A DNA stretch of 64,000 nucleotides, from the NCBI GenBank assembly GCA_009760855.2, contig WPIO01000029.1, forward strand, positions 1,671,001 through 1,735,000. The letters are read 5' to 3'. The position numbers and the translations under genes are program-made. Numbering within the stretch: position 1 is the first letter of the stretch; each line of letters begins with the position of its first letter. Shown here in pieces: positions 23,665 to 36,410 of this stretch. Under the pieces are notes generated by a model that made no database searches, had not been told where the DNA came from, and was given only the letters and a program-made list of their open reading frames with translations. The DNA is from Cristatella mucedo. Its lineage: Eukaryota; Bryozoa; Phylactolaemata; Cristatellidae.

Positions 23665-24027
23665 TATATGTGTGTATACACGATTAAATTAAGTGTGTGC
23701 TCTATCAAAATAAAATCAACTCAGCATAATTAAGAGGAATGGATGGATTGGAAGGATGGTTTCTAATGGAGCGAGTGGCAGCGGTGAGCTACACAGTACG
23801 GTCCCGCGGAAGTTAGGTCCCGCTCGACGCCACCAGGCACGCGTTCGTAGCCGTCAAAGCAGGCGCGCGCTACGGCGTGCCGCGCGTTCCTGCGAATGAG
23901 CGCTAAGCCTCAGAGGTCTACTGAGTATAACTCGACCTCAAGAGATCTAGTTATGCCCTAATACGCACTAATTTAAACGCGGAATACGAGCAAGGGTGGA
24001 TTTAGGCAGCAATGGCGCAGCCCGCCC

Positions 24028-24240
24028 TAAACACTAAACCCAAAACGCTAAAGTCTAAACCATAAAAACGCTAAAGTCTGAACCCTAAAAACCCTAAAGC
24101 CTAAACCCTAAAAACCATAAACCTTAAAGCACTAAACCCTAAAACCCCAAACGCTAAACCCTAAACTCTAAACCATAGAAAACCTTAACTTCTAAAAAGT
24201 AAAAACCCTAAACTTTAAAACACTAAAACCTAAACCATAT
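24028..24240. repeat. degenerate CCCTAAA-like heptad array
   Basis: Repeated aaccctaaa, taaagtctaaacc and aaaaccctaaa phrases resemble TTTAGGG-type telomeric repeats but are heavily diverged. They lie wholly inside the foldback element. Confidence 0.75.
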
Positions 24241-24679
24241 ACCGGGGAATGTCCTATCCCAGGGGGGAATGTCGGGGGGGGAACTCCAGGGGGGAATGTC
24301 CGTACCCCACAGGCGGTTACGGTCCCGTTCGCAGGCTGAGCCGTGCTCGTCGTGTCAAAAACAAACCGGCGCTAATCCTAAGACAAAAGCCCTCGTTCAT
24401 CGACATTTGTACTAGGGTTTTTCATTTGCCTCCGCCAGCTGGGAGAGGCGACATACCATTCGCTCGATTGGCAGCAGCCGAAATCGTATCACGCTTAGAT
24501 AGCCGAACCGCTGAAAGGCTGACGTTATCGAGCGCTTTCGCATTTGATCCGGGCTTGAGCGATACTAATCTGACAAAGTTGCATGTATTGCTAATGAACG
24601 AGCCCGATGCGTCCTGTGCTCACGAGACCTGCAGGTCGGCAGGCTCTCTCAAAAAATCTCCCCAACCCAGCTGCCTCGA

Positions 24680-25393
24680 CCATTATAACCTCATCCTCGT
24701 CAAAGGCTTTAGAGCTAATCACTCCACAGAGTCAGCATTTCTTTGGGTGTACAGTGACCTACTTAAGAATGCAGACATGTGTAAAGTATATCTGCTTGTT
24801 TTGCTCGATCTTTCGGCAACTTTTGATACTATCGATCACAAAGTTCTTCTAGAGCGCCTCTCATCTCGCCTGGGCATCACTGGCACTGCTCTGCAATGGT
24901 TCTTGTCCTATCTCAGTGGGAGACTCCAGAGTATTGACGTGAATAGACAAATATCATCCGATGTGCCTCTGAAATATGGGGTACCTCAGGGCTCCGTGCT
25001 AGGTCCTGTTCTTTTCACGGTTTATACTCTGCCTCTTGCTGATGTGATTGCCAAGCACAATCTAGGCTTTCACTTCTATGCGGATGACACTCAGTTGTAC
25101 CTTTGCTTTGATCCCTCCCAGCCTTCGAGCACCTCGAATTCTCTCAACTCCCTTGCTGCATGTATTGATGACATCCGCACATGGATGGGAGAAAATTTTC
25201 TTAAACTAAACGATGGTAAAACTAACTTAATAGTAATGGGCAAACCCAGTGTGATTCAGAAACTGAAAAGGCTGCCGCTCAAAATTGGCCCAGCCAGCAT
25301 ATCTTCTGCTGAATCAGCTCGAAATCTAGGTGTCGTGTTCCAAAGTGACCTCTCGCTAGACGACCACATCAGCTCCACAATCAAGTCTGCCTA
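24680..25393 (+). mobile_element. LINE-1 copy with reverse transcriptase blocks
   Basis: Open frame with RT block A (LLDLSATFDTIDHKVLLERL), block B (GVPQGSVLGPVLF) and the catalytic block FHFYADDTQLYL. SARNLGVVFQSDLSLDDHIS follows at the end of the palm/thumb. This is the typical arrangement of jockey-superfamily L2/CR1 elements. The endonuclease domain is missing and a SINE insertion cuts the frame at 25393, so it is inactive. The frame is open upstream to 24249 through unrelated sequence. Confidence 0.9.
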
Positions 25394-25546
25394 AATATAA
25401 ATATAATTCATTTATATAGCGCCCCGAGAGAACTTTCGAGATCTCTATTCAGGCGCTTCACATATGCATCGGGGCTCGAGCCCACGACCTCAGTCAGACC
25501 TTAGTCGGGGCGAGCACCTTAACCGCTAGACCAAACTAGCTTGGCA
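25394..25546 (-). mobile_element. SINE-1 inserted in LINE-1, with CCTA target duplication
   Basis: Minus strand: tRNA-like head with GGTCTAGCGGTTAAGGTGCT (A box) and GTGGGCTCGAGCCCC (B box), then a hairpin tail with AGCGCC/GGGGCGC and TATAAATGAATTATATTTAT. CCTA at 25390-25393 and 25547-25550 flanks the 153 bp. The LINE frame resumes exactly after it (SAY|FQL). Confidence 0.88.
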
Positions 25547-25550
25547 CCTA

Positions 25551-26320
25551 CTTTCAGCTACATAACATTGCTAAAATTCGGGCTTTTTCAGATAAGGATA
25601 CCACTTCCAAGTTGGTCCATGCATTTGTGACATCCCGTCTTGAATTCTGCAACTCACTGCTTGCTGGCCTACCGGCATGTGCAATCAGGCGATTACAGCC
25701 GGTGCAAAACTCTGCAGCTAAGCTTGTCTGTTGTGAGCGTCGCAGTTGTCACATCACACCGCTTCTCGCCGACCTGCACTGGCTCCCAGTCAAGCAACAG
25801 ATCGACTTCAAGGTTGTGTCGCTCACTTTAAGGTTACTTCATTCTTTGGCTCCAGCCTATCTCTCAGATCTACTCCCCACCTGGCCAAGCATCCTACCAC
25901 CCGCTTTTCGGAATCTAACAGTTTACAACATCTTTTACAAACCTCAAATCCTTTGGAGATCGTGCATTTATTTCGTAAGCTACCAAAGCCTGGAACTCAC
26001 TCCTGACTTGCATCGCAACATCCCCGAATTTGACCTCATTTAAAAAGAACTTAAAAACACACCTATTTATGACAGCATTTAGTGGGTCCCTGTGATTCGT
26101 CCTTAATGTGCTTATTCGTGCTGACGCTGTGCATGCTGCCATTAACCACACTTGCATGCAGACCATGTGCATGTCATCCCTAACCATGTTATTCATGTTG
26201 TTTATCAAGCATGATATTACTCAGCCTTTAATGGCGTTCTCCTTTGCTGCAAATGTAACGCGCCTAGAAAGAGATTGAGTTCTCTAAGGGCGCTTTATCG
26301 AGTGCATTATTATTACTATT
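25551..26320 (+). mobile_element. LINE-1 C-terminus, 3' UTR and tail (continuation)
   Basis: Continues the 24680 copy: LVHAFVTSRLEFCNSLLAGL, DLHWLPVKQQIDFKVVSLTL, then a frameshift, the 3' UTR, aacgcgcctagaaagagatt and an ATT-type run. Confidence 0.88.
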
Positions 26321-28487
26321 ATTATAAAGGGTGGGGCCATAAATTTCCTTCCAAGGGTTGGGTCGTAAATCAACATAAAACCACGAACGCAGTAAAAATT
26401 CACAGGATAGGGCCCGAGTCCACATCAAATCGCGAGCAGCAGACCACAACAATTCCAGTGATTTGAAGACCGAACATCCAATCGGGACAGCAAATCTAAA
26501 ACAGAAAAGATACCACACCAACCTAGCTAAAAGCCGCGGCATAATTTTCTTATAATTATAAGCAAAGCATGGCCTCAGTCATCGACGACAAACGATACCG
26601 TTAGTCGTCCGTCGTAGGCAAGTGACTATGCGGCAGGAGGCTCGCCAGAGTGTGGCCTTGGGTGACCAACTGCGACTACTACCTTTAAGGCACCTCTGAG
26701 GCACAGGTAGTGAGGCTCAAGCGTACGCCTTTGCCTCCTTCCTTCAGCTCATTCCTTCACCACCAAGGTATCAATGGTCTCAGAGGAAGGCGTTACTAGT
26801 GTGGATGTGTGCGCTATCTACGTCAGGAGATTTTTTGAAACCACGAAAATGTAGGCGGGAGCAATCGAAGCCTCGGTGCAGCTATCGATGAGCAAACCCA
26901 ATGCACTACCCAGCAGACTTCGCCACCGCAAGCGAAAGAAGTATTAGTATAACAACTACTAACGGCAATAACAGCGATACTGCGCTTAGCATCTTAAAAG
27001 AACTAAGTACTGTCGTTCAAGGCACTTCACGTAAACTGTGAAAGAAGTACATCAACTGACTAGTTATAATAACATGCACAGTTGAAGTGGCAATAAGTAA
27101 ATGAAGAAAATCTGTGAATAGTATGCAACTGTTGAGAGGAAACTGAAGGCACTGTCTCCGCCGGATTCGAGTTCTGTTACGAGCACGGCTTTGTGGCCAG
27201 AGCCAGGAGAGCAGGTGCTGCAAAGAAAGCCTCAATACTGTGGAATTCAGGCCCGCGACCGGAGCAGGAAGATGAGAGGATAAAAAATTGAGTGACGTCA
27301 CCTTGTAGTCGACGACCTGGCTCGTGCAGAAACAGTGCAGATAAGAAAGAAATTATCTTTGCGACAGTTGACGTTCTGAAGAAATCCCAGCAGCTGAGCC
27401 ATGCCACGTAAGCTTTTTATTGCACCGGCCGGAAGACCTGAAAGATTACAGGTACGTTAGAAGAAGTAGAATGGAGCTGAAGAAGTAGCAAACAACTAGC
27501 AGCAGAGTAGCGTGTGCGAGAATTAGCTGCAGGAGAAAAAACTTTGAGCAAAAATAGTGAAACAGACTTTTCACATACTTAGAGCCACACGGAAGAAGCC
27601 ATCGTTGTCAACACTTTTTTTTTTTAGGTGAAAGAAGGCAACGGCTAACTTTTAGGACCTATATATCGCAAGGAGGCTGGGTTAGGGTACCAGTTTAGCA
27701 TGGTATGAAGAGGCTAGGCCGGTGCGGGGCCACGAGAGTCAGAGTAAAAACTTGGCTTCATATATACTGATCAAACGCGCCCTGTCGAAGCTCCTCTAGT
27801 TAGGGAGACGAGCAACCCGATTTCTCATATTTGAAAACTAAGCAATCGGCCGTATGCAGCATCTACTACAGGGGCGTAAAAGCACTTTTGGCATCCCTGT
27901 CAAAGCAAAGTTAAAGTGTTAAAGTAAAAGAAGGTCAGCTGATTGACCAGCCTCGTTGTATATATTTGAAGAAGAGCCGCACCATGTTGTAGTGTGGCGT
28001 AGAGGATCGGGGAAATTGAACGGCCTCTAGTCAACCACCTAAGTAGTCCTTAATAGTCTTATTTATTATAATCCTGCACATGGATCCAACATGATGACTA
28101 GCTATGAAAAAGGTCTCCTGAAAAACCTGTATAGGTCTAGCCATAGTCAAAGAAGATACCCACAGAACGAACACTCGGTGATAATTTCGCCATGCCATAT
28201 CCATTCAGAAATGTATAGGTAATCCCTATGTTTAAAATTTTGTATAATCATGATTTTGAGAAAATTTGCCAACATCCAAGACCGAACGTCTGCACAGCAG
28301 GCGTTCAGTTTACAAGTCGCCACAGCTAATTCTTAGGACTTGGATGATAATCACAGTTGGGTACCGTCGCAAAGAAATTTAGGTCCCTTAAACGGAGTTT
28401 TTCTCTCTACTATATGAATGCTTTCTACGTGGGGAACAGTGATGAACCAAGAGTATACCAAGAGTATATATATGAGAGTATATATTA
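26321..28487. other. no gene recognised apart from one possible exon
   Basis: Mixed-composition DNA. The only item of note is the 27401-27451 exon candidate listed separately. Confidence 0.45.
27401..27451 (+). CDS. possible short first coding exon
   Basis: ATG in good context (gagccATGc) opens MPRKLFIAPAGRPERLQ, ending at a strong donor ACAG|GTACGT in phase 0. No matching downstream exon or protein family was recognised. Confidence 0.2.
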
Positions 28488-29256
28488 TTTTCAGCTTCGT
28501 AACATTGCTAAAATTCGGGCTTGTTTAGATAAAGATACCACATCTAAGGTGGTCCATGCATTTGTGACATCCCGTCTCGACTTCTGCAATTCACTGCTTA
28601 CTGGCCTACCAGCATGTGCGATCAGGTGATTGCAGCTGGTGCAAAACTCTGCAGCTAGGCTTGTCTGTCGTAAGCATCGCAGTTGCCACATTAATCCACT
28701 TCTCGCCGACCTGCACTGGCTACCAGTCAAGCAAAGGATTGACGTCAAGGTTTTGTCCCTCACTTTTAGGTCCCTTCATTCTATGGCTCCAGCCTATCTG
28801 TCAGATATACTACCCCATCAGGCCAAGCATCGTACCACCCGCTTTTCGGAATCCAACAGTCTACAAATACCTCATACAAACCTTAAATCCTTTGGAGACC
28901 GTGCATTTAGTTCATATGCTCCCAAAGCCTGGAACTCCCTGCCGACCTGCGTCAGAACATCCCCTGACCTGACCACATTTAAAAGGAACCTAAAAACACA
29001 CTTATTTAGGACAGCATTTAGTGGGTCCCTGTGATTAGTCCTTGATGTGCTTATGCGTGCTGACACTGTGCATGCTGCCACTAACCACATTTGCATGCTG
29101 ACCCTGTGCATGTCACCCCTAACCATATTATTCATTTCGTTTGTTTTTCAAGCATGATTTTACTTACCATTCAATTGCATTTCACTTTACAGCAAATGTA
29201 AAGCGCCTAGAGAGAGATTAAGTTCTCTGAGGGCGCTTTATCAAGGGAATTATTAT
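28488..29256 (+). mobile_element. 5'-truncated LINE-1 copy with clean hairpin tail
   Basis: RNIAKIRACLDKDTTSKVV, a stop after LPACAIR, then LVQNSAARLVC, LHWLPVKQRIDVKVLSLTF, YAPKAWNSLPTCVRTSPDL and FKRNLKTHLF. The tail hairpin at 29201-29238 pairs aagcgcc with ggcgctt and agaga with tctct. Confidence 0.88.
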
Positions 29257-30279
29257 TATGATTTTTATACCTTTGCGGAACTCCGCAAGTAACAGGTCTC
29301 TTGAATGAGACCCGACACGTCTTCGGCAGGACGTAATTGGATGAGTACGATTCGAATCGCGAAAAAACCTCGTCATCAAGAACAATTGTGGTTTTCCAAC
29401 AGCATCTTATGATTGACAGCGTTGAAAACTGACGACAAAATGTATAGGTCAAGGCAACATTATATCATTGGTCTCACCGCATAGAGCTGCTTCGCAATAA
29501 ATGGCACCGCTTGAATTCGACTGGAAGTTCACCTAATAAATCATTTTTGTGTACCCAAGTTGGGTTCAGTCTCCCCGGGTGGCTGTAATGTAATATGACA
29601 ATCTGGGTGCTCATCTGGCTGGGTCACGCTTGCTCTATGACTTGGGGTAGGATGGAAGATGGCGCATCGACCTTGATAGTCGCTTAGGCAAAGCTCGCGA
29701 GACGTGGGATCCGGCGACTGCGTTCCCGTCGTTCCGTGCTCGCATTCCAAAGGATGGATGACTAGCATTCATGGGCAACTCGGCCGGCTGCGGAAGGCTA
29801 CGAGAAACTGACCACCCGAGCCTTGCAGTAAAGTGCTCGTTGTTAGTGTCCATGCGCTCCACACTCCCACTTGATAGGCTTTCCATAATGCGCCACCCTG
29901 GGCTTAAGCCCTCGCCGAGCTCCGTGCGCGAGTCTCCATTATGAAGTCGCCCGTCCCTGCGGCGATTATAATTGGCATTCCTAGCCAGCAGCAGCAGTAA
30001 CCGTGAAAAATTTATTCTGGCCGAGGGCTTCCCTGCCACATTTACGAATGCTTGCATCATTATTATTTCGCATTTCACCTGCACACCTAATATTCCTCTC
30101 GAGCTCCCCTATAGTATTGTTTAGTTCCTCCTGTTATTGGTGGTGTACGCGAGTTAGTTATAAAGACTTGAATCAAACGGCTGTTCGTCTGGTGCTAACA
30201 CTTTTACAGCCACATAGCTAAAAGGCGACATACATAGAGAAGAAGATATCGAGCAGAAAATAGACTATCCCTGTAGGCT
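29257..30279. other. no gene recognised
   Basis: Open frames on both strands lack recognisable motifs. Confidence 0.5.
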
Positions 30280-30760
30280 GGTTATACTTGTATACGTGCT
30301 TCAAGAGCTGTTTAGTGACAGCTGCTTCAAGAATCTTGGAAAAAGAAATAAGATCGATTGGACAGTAACTAGCTTGAACATTGGAATTAAATCCATACTT
30401 TCATAGTATTGGTAAAACAATAGCAATTTGAATGGCTTTAAAGTAATCCACTTACCGACTTGAGTAAGTCAAACCTGGTCTGTGCGTCACCAGCCTAAAA
30501 GCACTACTTCCATAGGTCCCTGGGAAAAACTTCCACAATACATCTGTAAACACACCTTCCACCTGTCCAGTGTCGATAGAGACAGAGCTGATTAGGTTTT
30601 GGAGACCTTCCGCATCCACCTGTCCGTAAGCGCCTAGTCCGCACGGTATAAGTAAGGTCTGCTAGACCTATCAGCCCAAATGCCCAGAAATTTCATACTA
30701 AGCCACTTGTGTGCCTCTGGTACAGCTATTTGAGCCAATACTAGCCGATGCAACTTCATC
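30280..30760 (-). mobile_element. LINE fragment from the N-terminal side of RT
   Basis: The minus strand reads KAIQIAIVLPIL and, after an indel, YCPIDLISFSKILEAAVTKQ, equivalent to the NYRPIS..FLSKILEK block upstream of the palm. This region is missing from most copies here. Confidence 0.6.
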
Positions 30761-31359
30761 ACTGGGTCAGCGAACTTTCGGAACATCAGGAAGGGGCTTC
30801 GGTAGCTGAGGCCTGAAAATCAAGTAGCAACAGCAGCTGTTGGGAGTTACTTGGATCTAAACTGCGTTCGGCTGCTTTTCTTGAGATAGGACTCAAGACC
30901 GTCCTTTGATCGTAATGTCTGGCTGGTAAAAGAGACCGGGAGTCGCACATGGGGTAGAGGCTCGTGTGGGGGACTGAGTTATGTTACGCTACTGCTGGTG
31001 GGGATCGGGGGAGGGGCAGGTTGGTGCAGGATGCATCAAAGAAGATGTGTGGTCAATATCCCTTTCAAATAAGGACACGCACGTGGCAGCAGAGAAGTCC
31101 TCTTAGTGGCTTGCCATGCAGCGTGGACACGGTATGTTGTTTTCTCGATACGTCAACCCGCCTGCTAAGCCAAAGTGATGCAAAGAGCTTACCTCACAGG
31201 ATAAAATGGATTTGTTGAGGATCCCAGATCCTGAAAAACTCAACGCAAATTGCAAGGAAGCTCGACCAGGGAATTTATAGCGTTCGGCAAATTGCCAACA
31301 ATACAACAATGTATCAAAGATCGACGGCGATTTGTGTAGCTTCAGCGAAAGCGACCGTC

Positions 31360-31715
31360 GTCGATAAGTGACCTAAAATTGAGCGACAAAACCTTGAAGT
31401 CGATCCGTTGCTTGACTGGTAGCCAGTGCAGGTCGGCGAGAAGTGGTGCGATATGGCAACTGCTACGCTCACGACAGAAAAGCCTAGCTGCAGAATTTTG
31501 CACCGGCTATTATCGCCTGATTGCACATGCCGGTAGGATGGCAAGCATTGAGTTGCAGAAGTCAAAACGGGAAGTCACAAATGCATAGACCAACTTAGAC
31601 GTGGTATTCTTATCTAAACAAGCCCAAATTTTAGCAATGTTATATATCTGAAAGTAGGCAGACTTGATTGTGGAGCTGATGTGGTCGTCTAACGAGAGGT
31701 CATAAAATCTTAATG
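31360..31715 (-). mobile_element. LINE-1 internal fragment
   Basis: LSLDDHISSTIKSAYFQIYN, TSKLVYAFVTSRFDFCNSML and, after a frameshift, LHWLP/ VKQ-equivalent sequence. It ends at 31360 without a 3' UTR or tail, so the 3' end was lost by deletion. Confidence 0.8.
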
Positions 31716-32924
31716 ACACTCTGGGCTCCGCTTAGTGAGCTGTGATGTAGAAGTCATCCAAGCTGAGATACTTCAAAAAATATTAACCTGACACAACTGC
31801 CTGTAACGTAAAAGGCTAACGCTACAGTCTGATGACTTTCAATATACTTAGTGAGGAGCTGAAATTATTCCGTAAAAAATGAGCCGCTAATGTAGGCGTA
31901 TGCTTTTGTTCATTAGTAATTCTTAAATCACCTGAGATTGAAAATGCCTCACGTAAAGCTTGCATACATTCCTATTAATATCACCTTTGTGCGTCAGGCT
32001 TGAGACTAGGGCATAGTTTGAGCCAATAATTTAAAGAGTAAGAGCAATCAACTGCTTTACACCATTACATACGTGGAAAAAGACAAGTCAGTATCAAGAC
32101 GGAAGATTCTCGAGGGCATCAGTGTCCTGCAATCAATATACTTGCTTAGCAAGGCGGGGCCTAAGATACAAGCAGCTACGCATTTCGAAGTATAGAGTTC
32201 ATATTCAACGAAAGTTTCCCAGCATTCGGAGGAATCGCCGGATGCATAAGAATAGAGCGAGGCCTTTAGAAATAGCACTGCGACAGGAGACAATTAGCGT
32301 GACGATCGCGAATGCTCTCAAGGTAAAAAAAAAATGTCTTCGCTAGTTTTGATCCGATGGACCGGGCCGCCAGTTACTTACGTGCTGACTGTGTTTTAAA
32401 AAACTGTACTCATAACAAAACTCTTCGCTTCCCGTCTTGAGCCAGCTCCAACTCGTCTTCCACGAGTTACTCAGCGATACGCACCGTAAAGAAGATATTC
32501 TCCGAGATTCATTAACCGTAGAATAAAAGCTTCGTTAACTGATTAACTGAACGAGGATGTTGAAAGTGGTCACCACGAACTTCGTATAACGCATTTGCTT
32601 TAATGATGCACCTTTCAAGTTCAAGCACACCACAGTTTACCTTCTCTTGCCACTTTCATGTTCACGAGATTCGGCGAGCAAAAATCATTTTAATAGCCAA
32701 CAGGAAAATTATTACAAAATATTTAACGTTGAGTCATTCCTGAGAGAACGGTGTCTATTTTATGGAATCGGTTTCTTTTGATTTACTTTTTTCCTCAGCT
32801 TTCTTGCATTCAACTCTTTCTCTTCTCGAAACTACTGCCTTAGCTTCAAGCAAGATAGAGACTGGAGAACTAACTCTACATCATCTTTATGGTGGCTACA
32901 GTGATAAACGTACAGTCATATTTT
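31716..32924. other. no gene recognised
   Basis: AT-rich; nothing supportable seen on either strand. Confidence 0.5.
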
Positions 32925-33015
32925 TATCATTCAATCATGCTTCCTTTACATATTCATTTATTGTGCCTAAAAAGAGATTAAGTTCTTTGAGGACGCTATT
33001 ACTCAAGATTACTTA
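32925..33015 (+). mobile_element. decayed LINE-1 tail
   Basis: attgtgcctaaaaagagatt, aagttctttgaggacgct; the hairpin is partly kept and the ATT run is lost. Confidence 0.5.
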
Positions 33016-33756
33016 ATTGTATTGCACTTTTGAGAACTGCAAACAAGCGTGTCGGACGCTATTCCGTTAGGCTGCGTCTTGAGCCGAGCTTATCTGAGAA
33101 AATATGTAAGATCCCAAGAGAACAATGAAAGATTGGTACACGGGATTCTCCGAGAGTTCTCTTGTTTTAAAGCGTGTAGAGGGCACCGAGAATCTTCGTT
33201 TTACTGTACCGAATACGATTAAACCCTTTAATAGCAAATCTTTAACTATTGCACAATTGTAACCCATTTCATGTCTAGCCCTTTTATTTCTCTTTTTGAG
33301 CACCCTTTAGGTTATAATAATTTTGAAGAAAGTTCAACGTATTAATATACAGTAAACGCGTGGCTCACTGCAGGCGCAGCCAGACTTTGGGATGGGGTTA
33401 GACCTTGACTTACCAGGAGTTACACAAGGTCAAGGACTTTTAATTACTATATTTATTCTAGCTGTTTACTTTATCTAATAATTTAAATTCTTAAAATAAT
33501 GTGGACCGTGTTTAGCTCTCTGCCGAAGGCACGCACCCCCGAGAGGTTTTTGCTACGCACTATAATTAAATTCGCACCTCTATTTGGAGAGCCTGCGGTA
33601 GTGCTCGGCAGGCATGTATTCAGGAATTACGTATGCAGCTATTTTTAAACGTGTTCACCCTTAAAAAAATGATAACCCTTTGGAAACCGGCATCGAGCGT
33701 GAACGCCGAAGGCGCATCTTTCGGGTCCTGCAGCCCTTCTGGCCCCGTCTAAACAA
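33016..33756. other. no gene recognised
   Basis: AT-rich; no recognisable coding or repeat feature. Confidence 0.5.
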
Positions 33757-33860
33757 TAGTAATAATAATGCACTTGATAATGCGCCCTCAGAGAACTCAA
33801 TCTCTTTCTAGGCGCTTTACATTTGCTGTAAAGGGACAAAAGTGATTGCCCCTTCAGATG
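33757..33860 (-). mobile_element. solitary LINE-1 hairpin tail
   Basis: Reverse complement of the tail: gcgccctcagagaactcaat and ctctttctaggcgctttaca, next to an ATT-type run. Confidence 0.75.
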
Positions 33861-36300
33861 AAACATATCTACTCTGCAACGTCCGCAGACCTATCGAGCA
33901 GTAACACCAAACTTATATTCAGTAAGCTTATTTATTGAATGTTTAAACACGGCAGCCCCCTTTGTTGTATCGTGGCACTCACCAGGAAGGGCTTCCGGGC
34001 TTATGAGAGACCAACGACTCAATAGTTACTGCCTATTTCGGCTTCCTGCGGTCCCGCGCTTCGGCAGGCAAGAATGACGTGGCTGAATGCTAGTCGCATT
34101 AATCGACTTGTTAGTATAAGTATCCACAATTCGTTGCTGCATAGCAGACTACAGAGCCGATTCAAAAGTTACACGTTTAAGCAATTCCCTAACAAGAAGT
34201 CATCCTAAGAGATCAACTTGGAACTAGAGCTCCGACAGAGGGCCACAAACAATTTCTTTTTAGCATCTATCAGGCCTGCAACCCCGCTCTTCAGCCAACC
34301 CGCGGAGCTTTACGTCAAAGATGCACCGCCAAGCAGACCTCGTGAGCCTCTCCGCTACAGCGATTCTCTAGCTTTTTAAAAAAAAAAGAAGCCCGTTTCT
34401 GGCAGCAGACTCAGATTACGCACACCGTGGAAGGGCCGAGAAGATGGGCTTGTCAGTTCATCTACGAAGCGTTTCACATCCCAATCGGGCCTTACTATCA
34501 AAACAAGAAGAACGCCGCCCGGAAGCTTTTCTGTTCGCCATCTAAAAAGAGGTTGGTAGAAGCACCTAATGAACTTGAAGCCGCGCCTCAAAGGCTGTCT
34601 GCACGGCAGATGCACGTCACCCCATATAAATTAACATTCTTCTGGACAGCAGCCAAAAAGGCGCGCCGTGGGCAAGTTGTTGCTTAGACAGACTATGTGG
34701 CCAGTCTAAAAAACATGGGTATTTTCCCGCTTTTCTGAACTTCCTTAAGTCCACTCACGTGAAATCCCCCCCCGATCTCGTCAAAAACGAAATTTGCACC
34801 AAAGTCCGAAGACGCACGCCGAAGATGGCGACGCTGAGCCTCTCTAGACCTACCTTAAAAGAAATCGTCTCGTCGGTGACCCTATAAATACGACTGTCCC
34901 CCGGATATAAATTAACTGAGAATTTTATTAAATTAAGAAAATTCATCATCAGCTTGAAAATTACACTAAATGCGCACGCTCGCCGAATGCGCCGGTATTC
35001 GTTTTAGACCCTAACTAAAAACAAAATGGTACAATAACTCTGGAGACACTTTAAATCGAGACGCAAATCAAATGCTGTCGCAGAACAAAAACCCATATAG
35101 CTGTGGCTACACTCCGCATCCTTCGGGAATTGACCAGATAACTTCGTACAGCGGTACTTTCAACAGCTACGACAGCATTAACTGAACAGGATTGTGCGGC
35201 CACTGCAACAAGTGCCGCTGCGCAATGTGCAACAGTCCCATGCCTCCCCAGCCACGCCCATACCGAAGCCGACAACTCGGGTCCTCACTGCTATCTCCAA
35301 AGAACGGTTTCTGTAATCAAACGGACGTAGCTAACAAACTGAGGTTACGAAATGCATCGATTTGGTCACATAGCCACGCACTCCACGTCTGAGCACGGCT
35401 AGCTCAGCTTACGTAGGCAGTTGCAATTCCGAGCTCATTGCAGGCATACGCAAAAATACTGCAAATTTCCAGTCCGATGAATACCATCTATTAAAATACA
35501 CACAAGTTAAACATTGCTTCGCTATAAGAACTCTTTACACTGTAATTACTCGTCGGCCATACGTTTAATCCATTACACCAGGGCACACAGCTGGGTTGCA
35601 ACACCACATGTGTCAACCAGATACCGAACCTTCTTCTTCAAATGGAATATCGTCGGCCGTAAATGCGTGGCTTGCAGGTATCGCAATACGTACAACCTGC
35701 CTATTGTACCCCGTTGCTAGCGGCCATGGTCTATTCGAAAACAGTAAAACGCTGCTCTCTACTACAGTATGTCGGTGGCACCTGGCTGACTGGTGGGTCA
35801 TCGCCGACCTGTAGTGACAAGCGCGTGCACGAGATTATTGGAGACCTGGCAATCATTGAAGCCGGGTAGCTTGCCTTCGTAACTTTTTTTAAAGGTGGGT
35901 GACTGTAGACCTGATCGGGCGTTTTTTCTCGGCATTACGTTGGGCGTCCGACCGGGATTGCCGACTCTGTGTGGGACGGCATTCTGCTATACTCTGCTGC
36001 CGTTGCTATGCTCCTTTCTCCACAGCAAACTAAGCCCGCTGTTCAATGAGCGTGGCGCGGCGCCCTTCTTGTTTTGTATCCGGCTGCTAATCTTTCACAT
36101 GAGATCGTCCTGCCGGTCGCGACCGAGCTCAAACCGAAATGAGGAAGCACTCAAACGCTCCTCCGTCCGTGTCATTTCCTTATCATATTCAGAAATATAA
36201 TTCGCTTACAGTGTATGGATGCATCGTGCTAGCTTCTCATCATGAGCAAGTGTCAAGCACTAGGACAACGAAATCGCCGGAGATCTAGAAACAAGCTGTC
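33861..36300. other. no gene recognised
   Basis: Several 60-100-codon open frames occur but none carries family motifs or convincing splice context. A pure A run lies at about 34377-34388. Confidence 0.45.
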
Positions 36301-36410
36301 GAGCGCCCCCTTCATGGGCTCGAGCCCTGAAGCACATGTAGAGCGCCATGATAGAGATTTTTTTAAGTTTTCTTAGGGTGCTGTGCTAATAAATTAAATA
36401 TTCATGTGGG
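36301..36410 (+). mobile_element. SINE-1 3' half (decayed)
   Basis: B-box-like atgggctcgagccctga, then gagcgccatgatagagattt and ttcttagggtgctgtgctaa, matching SINE-1 from the B box to the tail. Confidence 0.6.

Noticed and set aside
24028-24240. interstitial telomere or chromosome fusion
   Set aside because: Heptads are degenerate, short and enclosed by the target duplication of a mobile element.
24680-25393. functional host reverse transcriptase gene
   Set aside because: Lacks the endonuclease domain, is cut by a SINE, and matches a family of truncated repeats.
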